Made by a program: the position numbers and the translations under genes. Of a DNA stretch of 64,000 nt, positions 1-9,998 are shown piece by piece. The DNA comes from Rhineura floridana (taxonomy: Eukaryota > Chordata > Lepidosauria > Squamata > Rhineuridae): positions 218,883,943-218,947,942 of the forward strand of contig NC_084482.1 in NCBI RefSeq assembly GCF_030035675.1, written 5' to 3'. The notes under the pieces are model-generated. The model saw nothing but the letters and a program-made list of their open reading frames with translations, had not been told where the DNA came from and ran no database searches. Numbering within the stretch: position 1 is the stretch's first letter; each line of letters starts with the position of its first letter.

Positions 1-37
1 GGCACCATGGATTTATTTTATTTTATTCTATTTGCAG

Positions 38-329
38 GTCTACAGAACCAATTTCACTCCACAATCTGGCTTTCCTCTTTGCCATCCAGGAGATCAACCA
101 AGATCCCAGGCTCTTGCCCAACATCACTCTGGGCTACAACATCTGTGAAAACTATTACAATGCAAGAATCACGTACAACGCCATGGTAGACCTGCTATCC
201 CCTGGGCATGCGAATATTCCAAACTACAGGTGTGGAGGGCAGAATGACCTCCTGGGTGTTCTAGAAGGCGCCGACTCTGAAATCTCCGCCCTTATTTCAA
301 CCATGCTGGGCATCTACAAAATTCCACAG
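38..329 (+). CDS. V2R gene A exon 2 (N-terminal ligand-binding domain)
   Basis: Acceptor tttgcag ends at 37 and the donor gtgcga starts at 330. One base completes the exon 1 codon, then 97 open codons run from [19 protein letters not shown] to YKIPQ. Typical V2R motifs LPNITLGYN and NIPNYRCG are visible. It aligns codon for codon with 27475-27766 and 50921-51212. Confidence 0.9.
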
Positions 330-424
330 GTGCGAATTGGGGGGGATAGCCCAATGAAGCATGCTTTAAAAACGCGTTGGTGTCTGGCAGAGAAACTACT
401 GCTTGACCCTAGGATTTTAATGAC

Positions 425-485
<61 letters not shown>

Positions 486-572
486 TTCCTTCCTTCCTTC
501 CTTCCTTCCTTCCTTCCTTCCTTCCTTCCTTCCTTCCTTCCTTCCTTCCTTCCTTCCTTCCTTCCTTCCTTC

Positions 573-639
<67 letters not shown>

Positions 640-728
640 TCAAAAGCCTTATATCTGTTTTCACAATACAGGGTTGATTTCTCCTTATTCAATAGAACAT
701 TGCCCCTAGGATTTTAATGACCTTTCAG

Positions 729-823
<95 letters not shown>

Positions 824-3800
824 TCCTTCCTTCCTTCCTTCCTTCCTTCCTTCCTTCCTTCCTTCCTTCCTTCCTTTCAAAAGCCTTATATCTGTTTTCA
901 CAATACAGGGTTGATTTCTCCTAATGCAATAGAACATTGCTCCCCCCCATCCATAACACTCTGAACCAGATCTGAGGATGGCAAGGGGCACTTGCAGGGG
1001 AAAGGAAGGGGGGAAAGTCACATTGTGTTAGTGCTAATCCTTGCACTTGCACATTTTTTTAGTTGAATACCTGCCACAGTGTTGAGTTTCCCTCCTCTCT
1101 ACAAAGAAGGAACAGAAAAAAGCATCTATCATAAACTAACAATATTGCAACCACTTCAGGTTTTGCCCATTTCAGTATGTGAATTAGGAAAGAATTTGAC
1201 TCAAACAAAATGAGGAGGGGGGCAGCGGAGGGACACACGAGATGCTGGTGTAGTTTTTACAAAGGAACTTGAGAAAGACTTATTGTTGAAACAAAATATT
1301 TACTGGTGATTCATGGTTGTTGTTCAAGGTTTATAGCATTCATTTTTAATAGGGATTTTGTATGAGGTTGTCAACTTGTATTGGCACAATATGTAGATGC
1401 TGTGTGGGGCTTCATGGGGTAATTGTTGCTGTTTTATTGCTTTGTTTCTGTAAGGAATTCTGCATTTGTTTTTAACAGTGTTGTAAGTCACTTGGAAACC
1501 TTCAGCTAGAGAGTAACTAACAAATCTAATAAATAAAAAGAGTAAGAATAAAACTATTTGTGTCTCTTCCGTAGCTGTGTAGATGAAGGCTGCAATTCTC
1601 ACCTTACGTAGCTGTCTGGGAGTAATCCCCATTGAATTCAATAGGACTTGCATATCAGAAGACACAGTTAGGATTATGCTATAAATCTAGTTTCAGGGCT
1701 GGCACAGCTTCGCTAGTCATAACTGTAATCCTATGGTAAGGAGACAAAATGTGCATTCTAGGGAATTCATACAAATTGGAGAAAGCATTAATCTTTTCCA
1801 TTCCCTCCCAGGTTAGTTTTGGTTTTCTCCCCCATGACCTCAAAGATAAAACTCATTTCCCTTTTTCCTACTGGATGGTCCCAAAAGATGACTACAAGTA
1901 TGCAGGCATTGTCAAGTTGCTCCTGCATTTCAGATGGACCTGGATCGGACTCTTTGCTCCAGAAAATGACAATGGAGAAAGGTTCTTGAGTGCCGTGACA
2001 CCTATGCTCACTTTGAACGGTGTTTGTGTTGCCATCTCACAAAGAATCCCAGAACCGACTGTGTCCGAAGTTCGAGTGTCAATTTCCACTGATTCAGTTC
2101 TCACATGGAGACAGGTCAATGTATTTGTTTACTATGCAGAGACTCGTTCTTTCCTTAGTGGAATACTCCTTATAAATCAAATGCTCACATTGTGGATAGA
2201 GCACACTGAGGGGAAAGTCTGGGTCACAACAGCTATGTGGGACATCACCTCAGCATTGTCTGACAGTAGATTACATTTGCAACACAGGCAGACTTTCTTT
2301 TCCTTCTTAATCCAGACAAAGAATATTCCAAAACATGATAATTTTGACTTCAATCTCATTGCTCCTTACTGGAAGAAACAATGTCATTGTTTCTATTCAA
2401 AGCACGTGTTGTCTGTGAAAGAGCAGCAAAGATGCGAACAGAAAGGGGAATTGCCCATGGATTTACTTGCACAAAGTCTGTCTCCAAACAACTACAACAC
2501 TTACAGCAGTGTCCGGGCCGTAGCTCATGCCTTAAATGCTGCATACTCCTCCAAATCCAAGCAGGTGGAGATGATGGGTGGAGGAGACATGTTGGGACCT
2601 CTGAGGCTACAGGCATGGCAGGTATTCCCTTTATCCCCACTAAAAATGGCAAAATGGCTCAGGTTAATTGTGCAATAAAGGCCCTGAGAAAGTGCAGGGA
2701 GTACCCATGGTGGTGTGGTGAAATTCTGCAGATTTAAAATGCAGCCCTGGTTCCTGAGGCTCCTTGTGCAGGTACCACCCTACACTTTTGACCCTCTTCC
2801 CCCAATGGCCTCAGAGAACACAGGCCAGTTTGGAAGAGTTCTGAGACATGACCCCTTTAAACACACCAGAACTATTTATTTAACAGATGTATAACCTCTT
2901 TTCAAGCAAAAAAGGACGCAGGGGACTCATCAGGCAAGGGCGGCCTCATGGGGTCCATTTTGACATACCCTGTCTCCTGATTTTGCTTCTGATATAGATG
3001 GATTAAGAAAGGGCATTTGATCCCAGAATGGAGAGCACTGAATTGCCAGCTCATGGGACCTAGTTTTGGTATTGCAGGAAATGTTTGGTGTGTTCCTCCA
3101 AATCACCTGTTTATTGAGCATTCCTCCCAAATGCTTGAGTAGAGATTAGATTTCACACCTTCCAGTTAGTCATTTGTTCATCCTGCACTTTTCAATGCTT
3201 TTCTGCCTCACTTTGCAGATCACAAGAAGTCAGTTTATTTTTAATAAAAAATGAGGGCCTTTTAGCCATAAGGCAGGGTATATAATACTAATACTAATAA
3301 TATTTTTTGTGCTAGGGTAAGAGAGGGCTTTAGTCCACTTTACTTGTGCAAGCCACAATTTCTGTTATAATAACAGGTTTTTTTCCATGTTGTTTTAGCT
3401 CCACCCTTTTTTGAGGAACTTTGGATCTTACAACACCTCTATTGACAGAGTGCATTTGAATGGGGATGGGGAACTAGCAGCCAACCTGGATATTTTGACC
3501 TGGGTGGTGTGGTCCAATGCTTCAGTTTCTTCAGTGAAAATTGGGAGTCTAGAGCGACAGGCATCCCCAGACAAACACTTCAGCATTGACGAGGATGCCG
3601 TTGTGTGGCTCAGAGAGCTTAACCAGGTGAGGAAGGCCATGGATTTCATTTGATACCCTTTTAACCACTCTTCAGGGCTCTCATCATTTGTTGGGCAATG
3701 AAAGGGAGGTTTGTAATTTGTGCCCTATATGAGCAGAGACTGAAATAGTTTGTTGTTGTTGTTATGTGCCTTCAAGTCAATTATGACTTACAGCAACCCT

Positions 3801-6800
3801 ATGAATCAGCGACCTCCAAGAGCATCTGTCATGAACCACCCCGTTCAGATCTTGTAAGTTCAGGTCTGTGGCTTCCTTTATGGAATAACAATCCATCTCT
3901 TGTTTGGCCTTCCTCTTTTTCTACTGAAATCAGTTTAGAAAACATATTTGCAAAACATCAGCAGGCCACTACAATATATGTAGGCTACACCAGCAAGATG
4001 AACACAATAGCTTAATTTCATGGCTTCTTTTACCCCATGCTCTATCTGCAATCCAACTTGGAACCACGCCCTGAAAGCATAGGTTTTGCATATGCTCAGT
4101 TCCAACTTTTCAAAGAAAACACTTTCATCTTTTGGCCACTAGGTGGCAACCACATGCATATATCTTATACTACTCACCCTTTAATTTATACGATTGACAT
4201 AAACAGACTTCTCGCCTTCCTCTGCTGTTGTATTATTGTGATGCCTTTTGTTGTGGAAGAATAGCTCAGTGGTACATTCTGTCTATATTACTAAACACCA
4301 GATACATTGGTCTCAACAAAATCCTTGGTTTTTAAATCCAGACTCTCCCTGGGCTTTGGAATTTTTTTTTTTTTTTGAATAGTGTAATTCAACTGTGGTT
4401 GTTCCTGGGTTGTCCATAGGTGTCACTGGAAGTTCTATCTCAGCAGGTGTCTCACCTCAGCAGGAAGCACCTCTAAATGTGTTTTGGGATCTGATTCAGG
4501 AATTGAGGGGCCTGTCAGTCTCTCAGGTTGTTATAAAGTGGGCAGCAAAATGGCTTTGTTGTTTTACTTCAGTCTGTGGACCCTCTGCAGGAAACTCTTC
4601 TCCATGGTGCAAATGCACTTGATTTTCATTTTGCCTAATTTGCTTTCCATCTGATAATTCCACCACACATGAGAGGGGCCCTGCCTGTGTTACAAGGCCA
4701 CCTGCCAGCCAATGAGGTCCAGTCCCAAAATTTATTTATTTATTTATTTATATCCCGCCCTTCCTTCCAGTAGGAGCCCATGGCAACAAAATTGAGGGCA
4801 TAAATTAGGTGGGCCCTGTGAAGTTCCTGTATGTGAATGTAATATAAATATGGTAAGTGCAGGTTTATTATAGGAAATATGGTAAGTGGCGTGAGTGAGA
4901 AGGGGGAGTACATGGGCTGTAGAATGCTGGATGATGATTGGCTGTGTGTTTGAATGGCTGAAGGTATAAAAGAGAGGATGACAGTTGAGACGGGGGTGGG
5001 TGTTGGACAGGGTGTTGGACAGGGAGGTTGATGTGGAGAGTAAGAGGTGGCTGTTGAGAGATTGGATTGGGAGTTCTGAGGCAAATAGTAGGAATTAGGA
5101 ACATAAGAGAAACATATATGAAACCATATGCTTGTCAATGAAATCTATAAGTAATCTTGTTATTCTTAGTGTTATCAATAAATATTTTCTTGGTTTACTT
5201 TATTTATTTTATTTATTTGTTAAATTTTTATACCGCCCCACTAGCATAGCTTTCTGGGCGGTGTACAGCAAAAATACAAATATATACAATAAAACCCATA
5301 ATATAATACAGCAAGAACACATATAAGAGACTGAAAGATCTAAAATCAGTTACAGCAAATTTTTAAAACTAAATTAAAATTAAAATTAGATTAAAATGCC
5401 TTAGAAAAGAGGAAGGTTTTAACTTGGAGCCGAAAAGATAGCAATGTCGGCGCCAAGCGCACCTCATCAGGAAGACTATTCCAGAGTTCGGGGGCCACCA
5501 CTGAGAAGGCCCTAGTTCTTGTTACCACCCTGGGTAACAAGAGGCCCTAGTTCTTGTTACCACCCTCAGTTGGGGTGCACAGACCAGGGGGGAGGCAGAG
5601 TAACCAAGGCTGAAGAAGAAATAGTATCAAATGGTGGCAGCGGTGAAGGAAGAGATATTGTATCAACATCCAATACCACAGAGCAACCCAGAGCTGTGAG
5701 CTTCATAGGCAAGAGGCTTCAGGGGGGTTGGGAATTACCTATACACACAGACACAAGGTATCAAAATAACCAGGAAGAGACTAAGGCACAGTCTAGAGGT
5801 TATATTGGATACACAGAGTGTTGGGTAGTGTGGCCTAGCAGAGGGATCTTTTGAGATCTGTGCTAGAGCGGAGAGAGGTAAAAATAAACACAACGATCCT
5901 GACTGCTGGTAGCCACGAGTGAGAGCGACACAGGTGGTGCCAGGGAAGGATGTCACAGGCCCCATGAGTGTTTTTTATGCTTCTTTTAAGTCATAGCAGT
6001 ATTTTTTTTACTTCCTGTTTCTCACACACATTAATAGACTCTCCTGTGGTGTAAATGGAAGTCTGTTGCATGAGTGGAACGGCAACACAAGATACAACCT
6101 ACACTGAAGTTCCTCGGGGCCAGAGCTCAGGAAAGACCTAGTTGAGTGTGAAATTCACAGGGAACAGTCCTCATCAGGCAGACACAAACTCCATCAAGGG
6201 TAGTGGGAAAGATGAATCCAGGGCCGGCTCCAGGAATGCCGGGGCCCTTGGGCATCAGCTTGCTCTCGGCCCCGGCGTATGTGTGTGTGTGTGTGCATGC
6301 GCATGTGTGCACGCAGTCCCCATGCTCCCCACCTACCTGTCTGATGTCTTTTACCATTGCCCTTAATGAAGATGGCGGCCGTGGTTTCCCTAAAGGAATG
6401 ACGCCTCTGCCACCATTTTTGTTGATTGCACGCATGTGTGCTATGCGCCCGCATCTCTGCCATCAACTAAGATGGCAGCAGGGTCTTCAGTACCTTAGGG
6501 AAACCACGGCCACCATCTTCATTAAGAGCAATGGTAAAAGACAGCGGACAGGTAAGTGAGGAGACGTGGGGGGGCACGGATCATGGAAGGGGAGCAGAGG
6601 GGTGGCTGAGGGGCCCCCTGTAGCTCCAGGGGCCATCGGGCCAGTGCCCAACCTGGCCACCCTTTAGAACCGGACCTGGATGAATCAGATCTGTACAAAA
6701 AGTATGTGGAGAACTCAGCACAGGAAAACCTAAACGAGTGCAAATTAATACAAGCAACAACAGCAATGAAACCTAAAAGCTGTTTTCTTCTCCCTGTGTG

Positions 6801-7650
6801 AAGAGATACGTTGCTGCATAAAAAGCCACAAGTGAAATATAATCCTGCTTGTGTGTACTAAACAAATGTAAGATGGAATCCAGTGAAGAAGGGGAAAATA
6901 TGAAGTTTCTCTCTGCTCCCTAATATCCAAATTCCTTTTCATGCTCACTGATTGGTTCATTTCATTCCACCTTTCCTCACATCTAATATGAGGGAATGTA
7001 TCCAGAGCTAGTCCTGTGCAGAGTTGATTTATTCAAATTAATTAACATATCCAACTCAGAGGATATGTTTCAGATTTCAATGGGTCTGCTCTGAGTAGGA
7101 CAAGCATTGGGTAGATCCCTCGGGTTTGTATTGGTAAGTGGCAATAAATTTACCAATAGGCCTATTCAAAGTAGACCCACTGAAATTAACCCAATTTAGT
7201 CATTCCTATTAAACTCAATGGGCATCCTCTGAGTAGGAAGATATCTGCAAAAAAGGGTCGGGACTGGTCAAAGCCTAGATGGGAGACTGGCTGGGAACTA
7301 TATGTAAGCCTTCTCGGGTTTCTATGATGAAAATAAAGGTGGGGTATAACAATAACAATGACAATATGTCCTTGCTTCTGTATTAGTAAATGGTAGTTGG
7401 CGGGGGCGCGTAATTAATCATGCCACTTTTCATTACTGTCCAGAAACAGCTTCCATTTGTAATGGGGCAACTGGAGGGCTCTTAGGCATTTGGATTCCCT
7501 CCACCAAGGAAGGGTGTTGACCCTAGCAAGGGGAGGGCCGACTCTCCTGATTCCAAAGGTACAGGGAGTAGCCCTATAGCCAGCTGTCATCAGATGGGGC
7601 AGCCTCATTTCAAGGTGAGGGATATTTTGGGACAGGCACACAGCACCAGT

Positions 7651-7692
<42 letters not shown>

Positions 7693-9680
7693 GTCTGTCT
7701 GTTTGGCAGGAAATTACAGAATATTCACTGACTGGAAACGAAGCAGTATGTCTGCCTCAAAAACTTAGAAGGAGCAAACAGTATTGAAAGTGGGATCATG
7801 AATGGCCACCCCAACAGCATCATGAGCACAAATGTTTATGAATGTGCAATACAAAGGATGTCTGGAGAGTTCCCAGGATGCTGAGGCAGAGACGAATTTG
7901 CTCTGATTCAACAGGGCTTTTCTTGCATTCTTAAGTGGGTAGAAATTGCAATAGCTTATTGTTGAAAACAGGCTGGAAGAGAGAATTTATTGTGTGTTTT
8001 CCATGTCTCTTGCCACAGTTCTGTAGTTTTCCAATACACCCCTAACATTTTGCCCCTTGATGTTCCTTCTCTTTATGGGTAGACCTTGCCTCTTTCCAGG
8101 TGCACTGAAAGCTGTCTCCCTGGGTATGTCAAGGTGATTCAAGAAGGAAAGCCACTTTGCTGCTACGCCTGTGCTCCATGTGCCGAAGGGACCATCTCCA
8201 CACAGGAAGGTAAAGGATTCCAGAGGGAAAGGAATCCCTTGGGGTATTATTTAGGATGTACAGTATTTTCTGCAAAGATCTTTTTTCCCCCAGGCTTTGA
8301 AACTTTCAAACTTGATTAATTCTGGAAACTAAAAATGTAGAAAAACACACACAAAAGAAGTCCTTGGTGATAGGAATAATCAGAGCTTGGAAAAGTTACT
8401 TTTTTGAACTACAAGTCCCATCAGCCCAATCCAGTGGCCATGCTGGCTGGGGCTGATGGGAGTTGTAGTTCAAAAAAGTAACTTTTCCAAGCTCTGGGAA
8501 TAATGGGCAGGATGACAGATTGTGTCATGCCCCACCAACTGCCAAAGGCTGATCCAAAATGCAGAATAATTTCAGTGAGACAATGGCCTCTTTGTGTGGA
8601 TTCTGGAGTCTCAGTTGGAAAGGAAGAACATATTATAGACCATAAAATCCTGAACTACCACTCCAAAATACATTTTAAGGAATTTTGAAGACTCTAGGCT
8701 AATGTAGATGCATTGTACATAAATAAAACATAGATATGGGGACAATGAAGTCGCTCTTGCCCACTGCAGATGCAGACCATTGCACCAAATGTCCAGAAGA
8801 TCAGCATCCAAACAAGGACCGAGATCATTGTGTTCCCAAGGTTATAACCTTCCTGGCCTATGAAGAAAGTCTGGGAATCCTCCTGGCTTCCTTTGCCATG
8901 TTCTTGTCTTTGGCCACAGGATTTGTGTTAGGAATCTTCATTAAAAATCTTGACACCCCAATAATCAAAGCCAACAACCGGAACCTCTCCTTCATCCTCC
9001 TTATCTCCCTCCTGCTTTCCTTTTTGTCTTCCTTACTATTCATTGGCCGGCCAAGGAAAGTGACCTGCTTTCTCCGACAAACGGCCTTCTGCATTATCTT
9101 CTCAGTTGCCGTCTCTTCTGTCTTGGCAAAAACCATCACCGTGGTGCTGGCCTTCTTGGCCACAAAGCCAGGGAACAAGATGAGGAGATGGCTCGGGAAG
9201 AGTTTGGCCAACTCCATTGCCATTTCCTGTTCCAGTGTCCAAGCTGTCATCTGTATTATCTGGCTGTGGATCTCTCCTCCTTTCCCAGACTCTGACATGC
9301 ATTCCCAGCCTGGAGAAATCATCCTGCAATGCAACGAAAGTTCTGTCATCATGTTTTCAATTGCCCTTGGCTACATGGGCTTCCTGGCCGCCATCTGCTT
9401 CACTGTGGCTTTCCTCGCCAGGAAGCTGCCTGGGGCCTTCAATGAAGCCAAGCTGATCACCTTCAGCATGCTGGTCTTCTGCAGTGTTTGGGTGTCCTTC
9501 GTGCCCACCTACCTGAACACGAAGGGGAAATACATGGTAGCCGTGCAGGTCTTCTCTATCTTGGCCTCCAGTGCTGGCCTCCTTAGCTGCATCTTTTTGC
9601 CCAAGTGCTACATTATTGCCATAAGGCCTGATCTGAATACAAAGGTACACCTGATGATAAAAACTAAAGATAGTGTCTGA
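38..9680 (+). CDS. V2R gene A: vomeronasal type-2 receptor, exons 2-6 (exon 1 off the window)
   Basis: Family C GPCR of the vomeronasal V2R group. Exons: 38-329, 1812-2621, 3399-3626, 8083-8209, 8770-9680, all AG/GT bounded, with phases 2,0,0,0,1 joining without a stop; about 788 codons are present. Exons 2-4 encode most of the extracellular Venus-flytrap domain, exon 5 the cysteine-rich linker, exon 6 the end of that linker ([12 protein letters not shown]) and seven transmembrane helices ending [15 protein letters not shown]. The signature [18 protein letters not shown] of TM6 is present. Exon 4 is 18 nt longer than in genes B and C, so A is the more diverged paralog. Exon 1 (signal peptide) should lie left of position 1. 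Function as a chemosensory receptor at the vomeronasal neuron membrane is inferred from family membership; the visible part looks intact. Confidence 0.9.
407..945 (+). repeat. Tandemly duplicated CTTT/CCTT tract in intron 2 of gene A
   Basis: Two polypyrimidine tetranucleotide tracts (about 421-640 and 726-877) each start after the same bases (cctaggattttaatgacctt) and each are followed by the same flank (caaaagccttatatctgttt). The whole unit is therefore duplicated head to tail, not merely the tetranucleotide. The reading frames rich in Lys-Glu or Leu-Ser-Phe here are by-products of the repeat. Confidence 0.9.
946..1811 (+). other. Rest of intron 2 of gene A
   Basis: No gene. Positions about 1575-1690 match the corresponding intron of genes B (28330-28430) and C (51657-51760) and, reversed, 62600-62720. 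This may be a shared old repeat or simply conserved paralogous intron. It ends in the pyrimidine-rich acceptor before exon 3. Confidence 0.5.
1812..2621 (+). CDS. V2R gene A exon 3 (core of Venus-flytrap domain)
   Basis: 810 nt, phase 0 at both ends: acceptor ctcccag to 1811, donor gtattcc from 2622. Open from [16 protein letters not shown] to RLQAWQ. Family motifs include [32 protein letters not shown] and [13 protein letters not shown]. Length equals exon 3 of gene C. Confidence 0.92.
2622..3398 (+). other. Intron 3 of gene A
   Basis: No gene or clear mobile element. It runs from the exon 3 donor to the exon 4 acceptor (tgttttag). Weak similarity to introns 3 of B and C is seen just past the donor. 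Confidence 0.6.
3399..3626 (+). CDS. V2R gene A exon 4
   Basis: 228 nt, phase 0, from [12 protein letters not shown] to WLRELNQ, donor gtgagg at 3627. It carries an insertion of six codons (around RQASPDKH) compared with the 210-nt exons 4 of B and C. The frame stays open. Confidence 0.9.
3751..3925 (-). mobile_element. LINE 3'-end fragment, family shared with the local SINE tails
   Basis: Reverse complement of 41601-41730, with an (AAC)n tail at its left edge here. The part next to the tail (cttgaaggcacataac type) matches the 3' end of the SINEs at 16548 and 21558. Seen: the repeat match. Inferred: 3' end of a non-LTR element; I cannot name the clade with confidence. Confidence 0.55.
4136..4149 (+). 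promoter_or_regulatory. CTCF-like core motif (candidate)
   Basis: CCACTAGGTGGCAA fits the vertebrate CTCF core consensus. It lies in intron 4 of gene A in otherwise unassigned sequence. A motif this short can arise by chance; similar motifs are at 50409-50424 (minus) and 58947-58961. Confidence 0.3.
4725..4790 (-). mobile_element. L2 LINE 3' end fragment
   Basis: A TTTA-repeat followed by tatatcccgcccttccttcc and a gtaggagccc stretch. This is the reverse complement of the L2 3' terminus seen intact at 24440-24500 and 39485-39545. Confidence 0.6.
4791..5965 (+). mobile_element. Possible LTR-element fossil, interrupted by an L2 fragment
   Basis: 4791-5195 has a TATA-like box (ggtataaaag, near 4965) and a caataaa signal near its right end, as an LTR would. 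5580-5965 begins close to a TGGTGGCAGCGGTG stretch like the leader of LTR elements. An L2 3' end (5197-5575) lies between. No gag or pol could be read, so it is a broken, old fragment. Family not determined (gypsy-like or retroviral both possible). Confidence 0.3.
5197..5575 (-). mobile_element. L2 LINE 3' end fragment
   Basis: AT-rich TTTA tail, then ataccgccccactagcatag and gggcggtgtacagc, then coding-derived sequence ending near accaccctcag. It matches 10020-10310 (the large L2). A direct repeat of about 34 bp containing ggccctagttcttgttacca occurs at 5504-5565, a local duplication. Confidence 0.75.
6219..6678. mobile_element. Non-autonomous hAT-type DNA transposon with 8-bp TSD
   Basis: Ends read cagggccggctcc at left and, reversed, caggtccggttct at right (10 of 13 match). 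Both ends are flanked by a perfect 8-bp direct repeat gatgaatc (6211-6218 and 6679-6686). Inside are a TG microsatellite and a large palindrome with arms about 6329-6412 and 6462-6560. No transposase can be read. TSD length and CAGGG ends point to the hAT superfamily. Confidence 0.8.
7254..7368 (+). mobile_element. 5S-rRNA-derived SINE fragment
   Basis: The run gggtcgggactggtcaaagc...gatgggagactggctggga corresponds to the 3' half of 5S rRNA, including its internal C-box area. It is followed by a tail with aaaggtggggtataac and AAT repeats. The 5' half is missing. A minus-strand relative is at 57449-57620. Confidence 0.7.
7653..7702 (+). repeat. (CT)n microsatellite
   Basis: About 25 CT units followed by CTGT units, in intron 4 of gene A. 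Confidence 0.95.
8083..8209 (+). CDS. V2R gene A exon 5 (cysteine-rich linker)
   Basis: 127 nt, phase 0 in and phase 1 out, from [15 protein letters not shown] to GTISTQE. The cysteine pattern [13 protein letters not shown] of the family C cysteine-rich domain is complete. Same length in genes B and C. Confidence 0.9.
8381..8496. mobile_element. 116-bp foldback hAT-type MITE, copy 1, 8-bp TSD
   Basis: Near-perfect palindrome beginning cagagcttggaaaagttact and ending with its complement. Flanked by ggaataat at 8373-8380 and 8497-8504. Located in intron 5 of gene A. Three other copies lie at 24688, 27861 and 55181. Confidence 0.88.
8770..9680 (+). CDS. V2R gene A exon 6 (seven-transmembrane domain and C-tail)
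   Basis: 911 nt: acceptor actgcag to 8769, phase 1, stop TGA at 9678-9680. Opens [18 protein letters not shown], then seven hydrophobic helices. Conserved landmarks are [17 protein letters not shown] (TM2), FLATKPGNK in the second loop, and [18 protein letters not shown] (TM6). Intact, same length as B and C. Confidence 0.93.
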
Positions 9681-9848
9681 GTCTTAGTACATTCTTCGTA
9701 GAAGATGAATATGCATTAATGTAGTAATCCTGATTTGAATACAAAGGAGCACCTAACATAATATTAGAGCTAGCTTCTGATTCTTGTGCAAATGTAGCCC
9801 CTTTGATGTAAATCTCTCTTCCCTTCACATATATAATAAATAATAAAA

Positions 9849-9854
9849 AATAAA
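9849..9854 (+). terminator. Putative polyadenylation signal of gene A
   Basis: AATAAA followed by tgcttaatgactgcaatggc, which aligns with the signals of gene B (37872) and gene C (57347) in the shared 3' flank. Another AATAAA occurs at 9835. Confidence 0.55.
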
Positions 9855-9998
9855 TGCTTAATGACTGCAATGGCCACAGGCACTCTGGTCTTAATGTTTA
9901 CATGTATTTTTTATCACAGGCTGATCCCACTGCATACCTGATCACCACACTGGTCTCTATGCAACTAATGATCATTTTACACAGTCTAATTTTCTAGT

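Noticed and set aside
314-1021. Lys/Glu/Arg- and Leu/Ser/Phe-rich frames
   Set aside because: They are translations of the CTTT/CCTT microsatellite.
8858-9352. Minus-strand frame of 164 codons opposite exon 6 of gene A
   Set aside because: Antisense shadow of the conserved seven-transmembrane exon; equivalents appear opposite genes B and C.
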